A stretch of 56,781 nt of DNA from Bacteroidota bacterium (lineage in GTDB: Bacteria; Bacteroidota; Bacteroidia; Bacteroidales; JAAUTT01), in contig JAEYWD010000078.1 in the NCBI GenBank assembly GCA_023429135.1, positions 1 to 56,781 of the forward strand, in the 5' to 3' direction. The translations under genes were made by a program, and so were the position numbers. Shown piece by piece: positions 1-8,692 of the stretch. Position 1 is the first letter of the stretch, and every line of letters starts with the position of its first letter. The notes under the pieces are model-generated. The model made no database searches and had not been told where the DNA came from. It saw only the letters and a program-made list of their open reading frames with translations.

Positions 1-22
1 TTAATTCTGTATTTTCCATACA

Positions 23-886
23 CTATTGAGTTATTTCTTTTAAACAAATTTGAAGACTTTCTTTCCAATGAGGAATTTCGATTCCAAAAGTATTCTTAAT
101 TTTTGACTTGTTCAAAACGCTGTAAAAAGGTCTTTGCGTTGGACTGGGATAATCTTTGGTTTCGATAGGCAGAATTTTGGCTTTCGCACCCGATAGCTGA
201 GCAATTTCTAAAGCAAAGTCGTACCAGGAGCAGACTCCTTCGTTTGAAAAGTGATAAATTCCGGGTTTAGCTGAGTTCGCTTCCTGATAATTAACAATAG
301 AGATAATTGCTTTTGCAAGATCGCCAGCATAAGTGGGAGTGCCAATCTGATCGAAGATCACAGTCAGCGTTTCGCGCTCTTTCGAAAGACGAAGAATTGT
401 TTTTACAAAATTGTTTCCAAAAGATGAGTAAAGCCAGGAGGTTCTTACAATGCAAGAATTCTCGTATTTCAAGGCTTCAGCTTCTCCATCGGCTTTAGTT
501 TTGCCATAAACCGACTGCGGTGAAATTGGATCCTCTTCTTTATAAGGCAGAAAGTTTTGACCGGCAAAAACATAATCGGTGGAAACATGAATCAGGAATG
601 ACTTATTGATTTTTGCTGATTCAACCAGGTTACGCACGGCATCCACATTTATTTTATGCGCAAGTTCTGTTTCGCTTTCGGCTTTATCAACGGCTGTATA
701 TGCGGCACAATTGATAATATACCGATACTGTTTTTGAGAACAGAAATCGCTTATGGCATTTAAATCAGTTATATCAAGCACATCAACGTCAGTAAAATCG
801 ATGCTTGAGTTTTGAAACAGTCCTTCTAGTTTTTTAAGTTCCGAGCCAAGCTGACCTTTGGAACCAGTAATTAAAATATTGATCAT
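23..886 (-). CDS. rfbD: dTDP-4-dehydrorhamnose reductase
   Basis: Last step of dTDP-L-rhamnose synthesis: NAD(P)H-dependent reduction of dTDP-4-dehydro-L-rhamnose in the cytoplasm. The 287 residues are normal for the family. A Rossmann motif GSKGQLG lies at 8-14, the STDYVF segment at 102-107, and the SDR catalytic pair YxxxK is Y127/K131. It is the last gene of the minus-strand nucleotide-sugar operon, starting 2 nt after the rfbC stop. rfbB, which makes the 4-keto intermediate, is not in the window and may lie beyond position 1. Assignment is firm from motifs and neighbours. Confidence 0.95.
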   Translation of the reverse strand: MINILITGSKGQLGSELKKLEGLFQNSSIDFTDVDVLDITDLNAISDFCSQKQYRYIINCAAYTAVDKAESETELAHKINVDAVRNLVESAKINKSFLIHVSTDYVFAGQNFLPYKEEDPISPQSVYGKTKADGEAEALKYENSCIVRTSWLYSSFGNNFVKTILRLSKERETLTVIFDQIGTPTYAGDLAKAIISIVNYQEANSAKPGIYHFSNEGVCSWYDFALEIAQLSGAKAKILPIETKDYPSPTQRPFYSVLNKSKIKNTFGIEIPHWKESLQICLKEITQ

Positions 887-888
887 TA

Positions 889-1437
889 CTAAAAATTATT
901 ATCAGCCGAATCAAACATTGGATGCTTTGTATCTTTTGCCGAAAGTATAACTTTCGAAGCAGGAACTTTCCAATCGATGTTCAGGAAAGGATCGTTGTAC
1001 ATTATGCCTCTTTCGAGCTCAGGGCTATAGAATTCGTCGCACTTATAAAACACTACAGCCTCTTCAGAGAGAACAGAAAATCCGTGAGCAAATCCTTTTG
1101 GAATGAATAATTGATTTTTGTTCTCGGCTGAGAGTTCAATTCCAAACCATTTGCCGTATGTAGCTGAATTTTTGCGAATATCTACCACCACATCATAAAT
1201 AGAACCTTGAAGTACCCGAACAAATTTTGTTTGGGCTTTAGGATTTAACTGGTAATGCAATCCCCGGGTTACTCCATAATTCGATTTTGATTGATTGTCC
1301 TGAACAAAATCAATATCAATTCCCTGTTCCTTTAGTTTTATTCTATTGTAGCTTTCGTAGAAATACCCTCTTTCATCTTCAAAAACTTTGGGCTCAATTA
1401 CAAACAAGCCCTCGAACTCTGTTTTAATGACCTTCAT
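889..1437 (-). CDS. rfbC: dTDP-4-dehydrorhamnose 3,5-epimerase
   Basis: Cupin-fold epimerase that converts dTDP-4-dehydro-6-deoxyglucose to the L-lyxo form, the substrate of RfbD. Its 182 residues match the family length. The signature RGLHYQ is at 58-63, with catalytic His61, the partner K71, and Y131 in the position of the conserved active-site tyrosine region. It abuts rfbA with no intergenic base, so the pair is surely cotranscribed and probably translationally coupled. Confidence 0.95.
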   Translation of the reverse strand: MKVIKTEFEGLFVIEPKVFEDERGYFYESYNRIKLKEQGIDIDFVQDNQSKSNYGVTRGLHYQLNPKAQTKFVRVLQGSIYDVVVDIRKNSATYGKWFGIELSAENKNQLFIPKGFAHGFSVLSEEAVVFYKCDEFYSPELERGIMYNDPFLNIDWKVPASKVILSAKDTKHPMFDSADNNF

Positions 1438-2328
1438 TTATTTCTTTGCTATGGTAATGATTTTTTCGTTTGCGAGATTAATAAGGTATTCTCCGTATTG
1501 ATTCTTTTTCATCGGCTCGGCAAGTTTCAGAAGTTGTTCTTTGTCTATAAAACCATGGTTATAGGCAATTTCCTCAATACAAGAAACTTTTAAACCCTGA
1601 CGTTGCTCAATGGTTGCAATAAAGTTTGAAGCTTGCAAAAGGCTGTCGTGAGTCCCGGTATCAAGCCAGGCCATACCGCGGCCCATAAGTTCAACTCTCA
1701 GGCGGTTTTCGTTGAGGTATAACCGGTTTAAATCAGTTATTTCCAGTTCTCCTCTGGGCGATGGCTTTAATGTTTTTGCTTTTGCAACCACATCGTTACT
1801 GTAAAAATACAAACCGGTTACAGCGTAATTGGATTTCGGATTAGCCGGTTTTTCTTCCAGACTGATGGCATTTCCTTTTTCATCGAATTCAACCACACCG
1901 TATCTTTCAGGATCTTTAACATAGTATCCGAAAACAACAGCTCCATCATTTAGCGTGGCTGTATCTTGAAGGATTTTGCCAAAGCTGTAACCGTAAAAAA
2001 TGTTATCGCCCAACACAAGGCAAACATTGTCTGAACCAATAAATTTCTCGCCGATGATAAAGGCCTGAGCCAACCCATCGGGAGAAGGTTGAATCTCGTA
2101 CGAAATTTTTATACCAAGTTGTGATCCGTCTCCCAGAAGATCTTTGTATAAAACAATATCCTTGGGTGTTGAGATTACCAAAATATCTCTTATTCCGGCT
2201 AACATCAGCACCGATAACGGATAATAAATCATCGGTTTATCGTAAACAGGAATTATCTGTTTCGAAATACTTTTGGTGATGGGGTAGAGGCGAGTTCCCG
2301 ATCCTCCTGCTAAAATTATACCTTTCAT
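1438..2328 (-). CDS. rfbA: glucose-1-phosphate thymidylyltransferase
   Basis: Makes dTDP-glucose from dTTP and glucose-1-phosphate, the first committed step to dTDP-L-rhamnose. The 296 residues are full length. The nucleotidyltransferase loop GGSGTRL is at 8-14, the KPMIYYPLS segment near 31-39, and the metal-binding aspartate D108 sits in LGDNIFYG. Its ATG overlaps the TGA of the upstream uxs gene (ATGA), indicating coupling. It links the UDP-sugar half of the operon to the rhamnose half. Confidence 0.95.
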   Translation of the reverse strand: MKGIILAGGSGTRLYPITKSISKQIIPVYDKPMIYYPLSVLMLAGIRDILVISTPKDIVLYKDLLGDGSQLGIKISYEIQPSPDGLAQAFIIGEKFIGSDNVCLVLGDNIFYGYSFGKILQDTATLNDGAVVFGYYVKDPERYGVVEFDEKGNAISLEEKPANPKSNYAVTGLYFYSNDVVAKAKTLKPSPRGELEITDLNRLYLNENRLRVELMGRGMAWLDTGTHDSLLQASNFIATIEQRQGLKVSCIEEIAYNHGFIDKEQLLKLAEPMKKNQYGEYLINLANEKIITIAKK

Positions 2329-3266
2329 TTTTTTATTTGGGTTTCAAAGTAAGCTATGGTTTTCTTGAGTCCTTCTTCCAAAGGAATTCTCGGTTCCCAG
2401 TTTAGTTTTTCTTTGGCAAGGCTAATGTTTGGCTGACGTTGAATAGGATCATCCTGCGGCAGAGGCATGTAAATTAATTCTGATTTGGAATTTGTCAACC
2501 TTATTATTTCTTTCGCCAACTGCAGAATTGTATATTCCCCTGGATTTCCAATGTTCACAGGGCCTATAAAATCATCTCCCGAAGCCATCATCCTAATAAA
2601 ACCTTCAACCAGGTCATCTACATATTGGAAGCTTCTGGTTTGCTGACCATCGCCGTAGATGGTTATGTTCTGATTTTGCAATGCCTGAACAATAAAGTTT
2701 GAAACCACACGACCATCATTCGGATGCATCCTTGGTCCATAAGTGTTGAAAATACGTACGATTTTGATTTTTACTCCGTTTTGAGCGTGATAATTCATAA
2801 AGAGCGATTCGGCACATCTTTTACCTTCATCATAGCAGGAACGGACTCCAATCGGATTTACATTTCCCCAATATGACTCGGTTTGTGGATGAACATCCGG
2901 ATCTCCATAAACCTCACTTGTTGACGCCTGTAATATTTTTGCCTTGGTTCTTTTTGCAAGCCCCAGGACATTTATTGCGCCCATTACCGATGTTTTAATG
3001 GTTTTGATAGCATTAAACTGATAATGGATAGGCGAAGCCGGGCAAGCCAGATTATAGATTTCGTCAACTTCAGCAAAATAAGGCATGGTTACGTCGTGCC
3101 GAACAAGCTCAAAATTGGGGTTACCAATCAGGTGAACAATGTTTTGACGACTTCCGGTAAAAAAGTTATCGAGACAAATAACTTCGTTTCCTTCTTTTAT
3201 TAAACGATCGCAAAGGTGGGAGCCTATAAAGCCTGCCCCACCGGTAATAAGAATACGTTTATTCAT
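2325..3266 (-). CDS. uxs: UDP-glucuronate decarboxylase (UDP-xylose synthase)
   Basis: An extended SDR that decarboxylates UDP-glucuronate to UDP-xylose. The 313 residues carry GGAGFIGSH at 9-17, STSEVYGDP around 115-123 with the glutamate (E118) typical of UXS, and YDEGK at 145-149 (catalytic Y145/K149). The SCYDEGKR context fits UXS better than a dTDP-glucose dehydratase or GalE. Upstream ugd supplies the substrate, so the gene order follows the pathway. A 4-nt overlap couples it to rfbA. Confidence 0.9.
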   Translation of the reverse strand: MNKRILITGGAGFIGSHLCDRLIKEGNEVICLDNFFTGSRQNIVHLIGNPNFELVRHDVTMPYFAEVDEIYNLACPASPIHYQFNAIKTIKTSVMGAINVLGLAKRTKAKILQASTSEVYGDPDVHPQTESYWGNVNPIGVRSCYDEGKRCAESLFMNYHAQNGVKIKIVRIFNTYGPRMHPNDGRVVSNFIVQALQNQNITIYGDGQQTRSFQYVDDLVEGFIRMMASGDDFIGPVNIGNPGEYTILQLAKEIIRLTNSKSELIYMPLPQDDPIQRQPNISLAKEKLNWEPRIPLEEGLKKTIAYFETQIKK

Positions 3267-3307
3267 GGTTTAGTTTTGTGCAAATATACTTTAATAATTT
3301 AAGACAA

Positions 3308-4639
3308 CTAAGCATTGTTAACTATTGGGCGGCCGATGCTGTAGTAAGTAAAACCCAACTCTTTCATCTCCGAGGGATCATAAATATTTCTTCCATCGAA
3401 AATAACTTTGTTTTTCAGAAGTCGCTCAATTACCTTAAAATTAGGTACACGGAATTCGGGCCATTCAGTTACTAAAAGTAATGCATCCGCATCAAGCAAT
3501 ACATCATAAGCATCTTTTCCATAAAAAATACTGTCGCCAAGCTTGTGTTTGGCTTCTTTCATGGCTACCGGATCGTATGCTTTAACAGATGCTCCCTCTT
3601 TTAAAAGACTTTCAATAATGATGAGTGATGGAGCTTCACGCATGTCGTCTGTTTGTGGTTTGAAGGAAAGGCCCCATATAGCAAATGTTTTGTTCTTTAA
3701 ATCGCCTTTATAATGGCTCTTAATTTTATCGAACATCACAGATTTTTGTCTGTTATTAACACTTTCAACAGCTTTGAGTATTTCGAGCGAATATTGATAG
3801 TCTTTTCCCGTTTTTATCAATGCCTGAACATCTTTTGGGAAACACGATCCTCCGTAACCTATTCCCGGATAGATAAATTTGTTACCAATTCTGGTGTCAC
3901 TACCAATGCCTTTTCTTACCATATTAACATCGGCACCTACAATTTCGCATAGGTTTGCAATGTCATTCATGAACGATATTTTGGTTGCCAGCATTGCGTT
4001 TGAGGCATATTTAGTCATTTCGGCTGAATGTATATCCATGAAAATTAATGGATGTCCATTCAATAAAAATGGTTTGTACAAACGATTAATTGTTTTCTGG
4101 GCGGTCTCGGAATCAATACCCACCACAATTCTGTCAGGTTTTAAAAAGTCTTCAATAGCGTTTCCTTCCTTTAAAAATTCCGGGTTTGAGGCAACATCGA
4201 ACTTAACATCCGCACCTCTTTTTGTAATTTCTTCCTGAATTGCCGCTTTAACTTTTTTTGCAGTTCCCACCGGAACGGTACTTTTATTAATAACGACCAT
4301 GTAATGATCGATGTGCTGTCCTATTTCCCTTGCCACACCTAAAACATACTTTAAATCGGCGCTGCCATCTTCGCCCGGAGGAGTTCCAACAGCAATAAAA
4401 ACAGCATCAGCATCCTGAATGCTTTCTTTCAAACTGGTTGTAAACGATAAGCGGTTCTTCTCAGTATTTCTCATAACAATCTGATCCAAACCTGGCTCAT
4501 AAATCGGGATTATCCCTTCTTTCAATTTTTGTATTTTTTCAGAATTAACATCGACGCATGTGACATTTATACCTGTTTCAGCAAAACATGCACCCGACAC
4601 TAAACCTACATAACCAGTTCCAATAACTGAAATTTTCAT
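3308..4639 (-). CDS. ugd: UDP-glucose 6-dehydrogenase
   Basis: NAD-dependent four-electron oxidation of UDP-glucose to UDP-glucuronate. The 443 residues are full length. The N-terminal Rossmann motif GTGYVG is at 7-12, the NKSTVPVGT segment at 118-126, the central K210/N214 region follows the family pattern, and the catalytic cysteine C266 lies in GGSCFPKD. It is the first gene of the minus-strand operon. The roughly 180-nt AT-rich divergent region up to the response regulator should hold its promoter. UDP-glucuronate can enter polysaccharide directly or pass to the next gene for UDP-xylose. Confidence 0.95.
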   Translation of the reverse strand: MKISVIGTGYVGLVSGACFAETGINVTCVDVNSEKIQKLKEGIIPIYEPGLDQIVMRNTEKNRLSFTTSLKESIQDADAVFIAVGTPPGEDGSADLKYVLGVAREIGQHIDHYMVVINKSTVPVGTAKKVKAAIQEEITKRGADVKFDVASNPEFLKEGNAIEDFLKPDRIVVGIDSETAQKTINRLYKPFLLNGHPLIFMDIHSAEMTKYASNAMLATKISFMNDIANLCEIVGADVNMVRKGIGSDTRIGNKFIYPGIGYGGSCFPKDVQALIKTGKDYQYSLEILKAVESVNNRQKSVMFDKIKSHYKGDLKNKTFAIWGLSFKPQTDDMREAPSLIIIESLLKEGASVKAYDPVAMKEAKHKLGDSIFYGKDAYDVLLDADALLLVTEWPEFRVPNFKVIERLLKNKVIFDGRNIYDPSEMKELGFTYYSIGRPIVNNA

Positions 4640-4820
4640 ACTTTTATACTGTTTTAAGGGTTTAAGATGGTGAAATTACTTAAATTAGAAAATCTGTAAA
4701 AAACTATTTTATTAAACAATTATTATTTGTGGTTAAACAATCGAGAAATTTATTAAATCTTATTTAGCAAAGATTTTTTTATTTGTATTTTTATTAAATT
4801 TAAGTCAGTATTGGAATTCT

Positions 4821-5198
4821 ATGGCAAAGCTCATTCTCATAATTGACGATGATCCATTAATACGTCAGTTATTGAAAAGTTATCTCAGTAAAGACTATTC
4901 TATCGAACTGAAAAGTGATGGGCAGCAGGCTATATATTGGTTAAAGTCGGGCAATAAACCCGATTTAATATTGCTTGATATGGAAATGCCGGAAATGAAC
5001 GGGAAAGTTTTTATTCATCGAATTAAAACATCAGCAATTCATAAGAATATTCCTGTGGTTATTATGTCGGGTTCCAACAGCAATCTTATTAAGTCCAGTT
5101 TTATGAAGGCTGGTGCGGCTGAATATATGGTTAAACCCTTTCAGAAAGAAACTTTGGATAATGTACTTAATAGAATATTTAACGAAACTAATTCATAA
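4821..5198 (+). CDS. stand-alone response regulator receiver protein
   Basis: A single CheY-like receiver domain of 125 residues with no output domain. The acidic pair D10/D11, phosphoacceptor D53 in LLDMEMP, S83 and K105 in VKPF are all present, so it should be phosphorylatable. No histidine kinase is adjacent: ugd is divergent upstream and rpsA starts 114 nt downstream with its own promoter-like box. The partner kinase, or the Hpt protein near 24.5 kb, cannot be decided from sequence. Confidence 0.85.
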   Translation: MAKLILIIDDDPLIRQLLKSYLSKDYSIELKSDGQQAIYWLKSGNKPDLILLDMEMPEMNGKVFIHRIKTSAIHKNIPVVIMSGSNSNLIKSSFMKAGAAEYMVKPFQKETLDNVLNRIFNETNS

Positions 5199-5243
5199 AA
5201 TACACAAATAATTTCAATATCTGCTTATTTAAAAATAAAATCA

Positions 5244-5251
5244 TATTTTTG
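5244..5251 (+). promoter_or_regulatory. candidate -7 box for rpsA
   Basis: TATTTTTG matches the Bacteroidota -7 consensus TAnnTTTG exactly and lies about 60 nt before the rpsA ATG. I found no clear TTTG -33 element at the usual 19-21 nt spacing, so this is a partial promoter match. Confidence 0.4.
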
Positions 5252-5312
5252 CACTTTGTTTTTTAAATATAATGTCTAACTCATTAGTTCTTTAATTATT
5301 AATTTTTATTAA

Positions 5313-7280
5313 ATGACAGAAAAAGAAAAAAGCGAACTGGAGAACGAGAATATCGAGAACCAGGATTCATTAGAAGTAACAGAAGAAATTGAAACCGAAG
5401 ACGATGTTGTTGAAGTTGAAGACGACGTCGAAGAAGAAATTGAAGAAGAAGGTATTGACCCTGAAGTCGAAGCCGAAATCCGTAAATTGAAAAGAGAAGA
5501 GATTTCTCTCGAAAATTTTGACTGGAACCGTTACTCGAATAAATTCGATAACTATTCCAATTCTGAAAGAGACCAGATGGTTTCCATGTACGACAGAACC
5601 TTATCTACAATTGTTGAAAACGAATGTATTGAAGGTACTGTAATTTCGTTAAACAAACGTGAAGTTGTTATCAACATCGGCTACAAATCAGAAGGTGTAG
5701 TTAGTTTGAACGAATTCAGGTATAACCCTAATCTTAAACCTGGCGACAAAGTTGAAGTTTATGTTGAAAGTCAGGAAGACAAAAAAGGACAGCTTTTACT
5801 TTCGCACAAGAAAGCACGCGCTATGCGCTCATGGGACCGTATTAACAAATCGCTCGAACAAGACGAAGTTATTACCGGTTACATCAAATGCCGTACTAAG
5901 GGCGGTATGATTGTTGACGTATTTGGAATCGAAGCCTTCTTACCCGGTTCACAGATTGATGTTAAACCCATCCGCGACTACGACGTATTTGTTGGTAAAT
6001 CAATGGAATTCAAGGTTGTTAAAATTAACCACGAGTTCAAAAACGTTGTTGTTTCGCACAAAGCTCTTATCGAAGCCGAGCTCGAACAACAGAAAAAGGA
6101 AATCATTGCCAAACTTGAAAAAGGTCAGGTTCTTGAAGGAACCGTTAAAAATATCACCTCTTATGGTGTATTTATCGACCTTGGCGGCGTAGATGGTTTA
6201 ATCCACATTACCGACCTTTCATGGGGCCGCGTAAATCATCCGGAAGAAATCGTTCAGCTCGATCAGAAGCTCAATGTTGTAATTCTTGACTTCGACGATG
6301 CTAAGAAACGTATCGCTCTCGGCTTAAAACAATTAACTCCTCATCCTTGGGATTCACTTGATGCTAATCTCAAAATTGGCGACAAGGTGAAAGGTAAGGT
6401 TGTTGTGATTGCCGATTATGGAGCTTTTGTTGAAATAGCTCCAGGTGTTGAAGGTTTGATCCACGTTTCGGAAATGAGCTGGTCGCAGCATTTACGCAGC
6501 GCTCAGGAATTCCTTAAAGTTGGCGATCCGGTTGAAGCTGTGATTCTTACTCTCGACAGAGAAGAACGCAAAATGTCGCTTGGTATTAAACAACTGAAAG
6601 CTGATCCATGGGAAAACATCGAAACCAAATATGCTGTTAATACAAAACATACTGCTAAAGTTCGCAACTTTACCAACTTTGGTGTGTTTGTAGAAATTGA
6701 AGAAGGTGTTGATGGCTTGATTCATATCTCTGATCTTTCCTGGACTAAGAAAATCAAGCATCCTGCTGAATTCACCCAGATTGGCGACGAAATTGATGTA
6801 ACCGTACTCGAAATCGACAAGGAAAACCGTCGTTTGAGCCTCGGTCACAAACAACTCGAAGAAAATCCATGGGATGTATTCGAAACCATCTTTACCGTTG
6901 ACAGCGTTCACGAAGGTACCGTTGTTGAAATTTTCGACAAAGGCGCTATTGTAGCCCTTCCTTATGGTGTTGAAGGTTTTGTAACTCCAAAACACCTTGT
7001 TAAGGAAGATGGTACTCCTGTGAAAGTTGAAGATAAAATGCAGTTTAAAGTGATCGAATTCTCGAAATCTGCAAAACGTATCATTTTATCTCACAGCAGA
7101 GTATTCGAAGATGTTAAGAAAGCCGAGGATAATGCAATTAAAAAGGCAGCATCCGATGAAGCTAAAAAAGCAAACAAGAAAATTAAATCGTCTCTTGAGA
7201 AAACAACTCTCGGCGATATTACCGAACTTGCTGCTTTGAAAGAAGAGATGGAAGAAAGAGAGAAAAACTCTAAGAAATAA
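5313..7280 (+). CDS. rpsA: 30S ribosomal protein S1
   Basis: RNA-binding ribosomal protein that docks mRNA on the 30S subunit. The 655 residues hold six S1 OB-fold repeats at roughly 104-166, 183-250, 271-339, 356-424, 441-511 and 528-595, with the classic YGVFIDLGGVDGLIH-type cores in repeats 3-5. An acidic Glu/Asp-rich extension occupies residues 1-60 and a Lys-rich tail ends the protein. It is longer than the ~557-residue E. coli form, as usual in Bacteroidota. Codon use shifts toward AAC, ATC, GAC and TTC compared with neighbours, consistent with high expression. An STAS gene follows after 31 nt. Confidence 0.96.
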   Translation: MTEKEKSELENENIENQDSLEVTEEIETEDDVVEVEDDVEEEIEEEGIDPEVEAEIRKLKREEISLENFDWNRYSNKFDNYSNSERDQMVSMYDRTLSTIVENECIEGTVISLNKREVVINIGYKSEGVVSLNEFRYNPNLKPGDKVEVYVESQEDKKGQLLLSHKKARAMRSWDRINKSLEQDEVITGYIKCRTKGGMIVDVFGIEAFLPGSQIDVKPIRDYDVFVGKSMEFKVVKINHEFKNVVVSHKALIEAELEQQKKEIIAKLEKGQVLEGTVKNITSYGVFIDLGGVDGLIHITDLSWGRVNHPEEIVQLDQKLNVVILDFDDAKKRIALGLKQLTPHPWDSLDANLKIGDKVKGKVVVIADYGAFVEIAPGVEGLIHVSEMSWSQHLRSAQEFLKVGDPVEAVILTLDREERKMSLGIKQLKADPWENIETKYAVNTKHTAKVRNFTNFGVFVEIEEGVDGLIHISDLSWTKKIKHPAEFTQIGDEIDVTVLEIDKENRRLSLGHKQLEENPWDVFETIFTVDSVHEGTVVEIFDKGAIVALPYGVEGFVTPKHLVKEDGTPVKVEDKMQFKVIEFSKSAKRIILSHSRVFEDVKKAEDNAIKKAASDEAKKANKKIKSSLEKTTLGDITELAALKEEMEEREKNSKK

Positions 7281-7311
7281 TTTTTAGCATTCACATTAAA
7301 ATCCTAGTGCA

Positions 7312-7656
7312 ATGGAATTCAAGATCGAAAAACACGAGGAATTTACCTTGATCCAGGTACTCGAAGAAAAACTCGACACCCACATTGCCCCGACTCTTAA
7401 GTCGGAATTAGTACTTATCTCAGGCAACGGAGAAAAGAATATCGTTCTCGATCTGAGCAAATGCAGGTACTGTGATTCATCAGGGTTAAGTTCCATACTG
7501 GTGGCCAACCGGTTATGTAAAAACGCAGGAGGTACATTTGTGTTAACTGGATTAAATGATGCAGTTGAAAGACTCATCACCATATCTCAGCTCGATACAG
7601 TGCTTAATATCTCCGGTTCAGTAGACGAAGGAATTGCACTGATATCAAAAGCATAG
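7312..7656 (+). CDS. STAS-domain protein (anti-sigma factor antagonist type)
   Basis: A 114-residue single STAS domain, like SpoIIAA/RsbV partner-switch antagonists. The motif CDSSGLSS at 54-61 supplies the serine pair (S56/S57) phosphorylated in this family. It follows rpsA closely and is probably cotranscribed with it. No cognate kinase or PP2C phosphatase is adjacent. Its stop codon lies inside a perfect 10-bp hairpin, described separately. Function beyond partner-switch signalling cannot be assigned. Confidence 0.85.
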   Translation: MEFKIEKHEEFTLIQVLEEKLDTHIAPTLKSELVLISGNGEKNIVLDLSKCRYCDSSGLSSILVANRLCKNAGGTFVLTGLNDAVERLITISQLDTVLNISGSVDEGIALISKA

Positions 7657-7667
7657 CGCTTTTGATA
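7643..7667 (+). repeat. perfect hairpin across the STAS stop codon
   Basis: TATCAAAAGC (7643-7652) and GCTTTTGATA (7658-7667) are perfect reverse complements with a 5-nt loop. The STAS stop codon (7654-7656) lies in the loop and first bases around it. The rnz ATG follows 7 nt later, so the stem could affect rnz initiation or mark an mRNA 3' end. There is no T-tract, so it is not a typical intrinsic terminator. Confidence 0.6.
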
Positions 7668-7674
7668 CGATTGA

Positions 7675-8586
7675 ATGAAATTTTCTTTGACCATACTGGG
7701 GAGCAGTTCTGCGCTACCCACTTCTGATAGATTTTTAACCGCTCAGGTACTTAATGTAAATGAGCGGTTTTTTTTACTTGATTGCGGCGAAGGCACTCAA
7801 ATCCAGTTAAGAAGATGCCGTATTCCTTTTGGGAAAATTAAACACATATTTATTAGTCATTTACATGGCGATCATGTTTTTGGCTTACCAGGCCTCATCT
7901 CAACTTTCAATCTTCTGGGTAGACTCGATGATCTGCATATTTATGCACATAAATCGCTCAAACAAATCCTGAATCAGTTTCTCGGACAATTTTATGTTAA
8001 ACTTGGTTTTAATCTGATTTATCATGCTCTGGATGAAGAGAATTCTTCTCTCATTTATGAAGATAAAACTCTTGAGGTTTATTCATTTCCCTTGAAACAT
8101 CGTATTCTTTGCAATGGTTTTTTATTCCGGGAGAAACCTAAACTTAGAAATCTGCGGAAAGATGTTATCGAATTATACAATATTCCGGTTAGAGAGAGAG
8201 TGAATATAAAGAATGGTGCTGATTTTATAACTACGGACGGCACAGTTATTCCAAATGAAAAGCTAACGATTAATCCTCCCAAAAGCAAAAGCTTTGCTTA
8301 TTTAACCGATACGAGTTTTTTACCTTCAGTAGCCTCCAATATTCAGGGTGTTGATTTACTATACCACGAATCAACTTTTTTGGACGAAGATGCTGAACTT
8401 GCCATGGAAACCGGGCATTCAAGTGCGACGCAAGCGGCACAAGTTGCGGCTCTTTCTGGAGCATCAAGGCTGATTTTAGGCCATTTCTCCACGCGTTATC
8501 GCGATTTAAGTATATTCAAAACTCAGGCTCAGAAAACTTTTGTTAATGTTGAACTGGCTGAGGATGGACATGTTTTCGAAGTCTAA
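7675..8586 (+). CDS. rnz: ribonuclease Z
   Basis: Metallo-beta-lactamase-fold tRNA 3' endonuclease of 303 residues, the normal short-form length. The zinc motif HLHGDH is at 62-67, with further ligand-type residues H142, D212 in TDTSF, and H270 in GHFSTRY. The family motif FLLDCGEGTQ is at 33-42, and HEST (231-234) with GHSS (247-250) are conserved. The start is the first ATG after the STAS gene. A strong terminator-like hairpin lies inside the 5' coding region (see findings). Confidence 0.95.
   Translation: MKFSLTILGSSSALPTSDRFLTAQVLNVNERFFLLDCGEGTQIQLRRCRIPFGKIKHIFISHLHGDHVFGLPGLISTFNLLGRLDDLHIYAHKSLKQILNQFLGQFYVKLGFNLIYHALDEENSSLIYEDKTLEVYSFPLKHRILCNGFLFREKPKLRNLRKDVIELYNIPVRERVNIKNGADFITTDGTVIPNEKLTINPPKSKSFAYLTDTSFLPSVASNIQGVDLLYHESTFLDEDAELAMETGHSSATQAAQVAALSGASRLILGHFSTRYRDLSIFKTQAQKTFVNVELAEDGHVFEV
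7737..7775 (+). terminator. terminator-like hairpin inside the rnz coding region
   Basis: AACCGCTCA (7737-7745) pairs perfectly with TGAGCGGTT (7761-7769) across a 15-nt loop, and the T-run spans 7768-7775. It has the shape of an intrinsic terminator on the plus strand, yet it encodes rnz residues of about 22-33. It could end part of the rpsA-STAS transcripts or attenuate rnz, or be a coincidence of coding the conserved NERFFLL stretch. Confidence 0.5.
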
Positions 8587-8663
8587 CTTCTTAATAAATA
8601 TACCAGTAGAGCACTGAGTGAAATTTGCGAAAGATCAAATCACGATTTTAGGGAGTAATTATA

Positions 8664-8671
8664 TATTTTTG
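8664..8671 (+). promoter_or_regulatory. candidate -7 box for guaA
   Basis: TATTTTTG fits TAnnTTTG exactly, 22 nt before the guaA ATG, which leaves a short leader. The nearest TTTG upstream (8624-8627) is too far for a proper -33 element, so the match is partial. Confidence 0.4.
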
Positions 8672-8692
8672 ACAAAAATTAAAATACTATAG

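Noticed and set aside
6492..6995. 167-codon minus-strand frame inside rpsA
   Set aside because: Antisense shadow of the repeated S1 domains.
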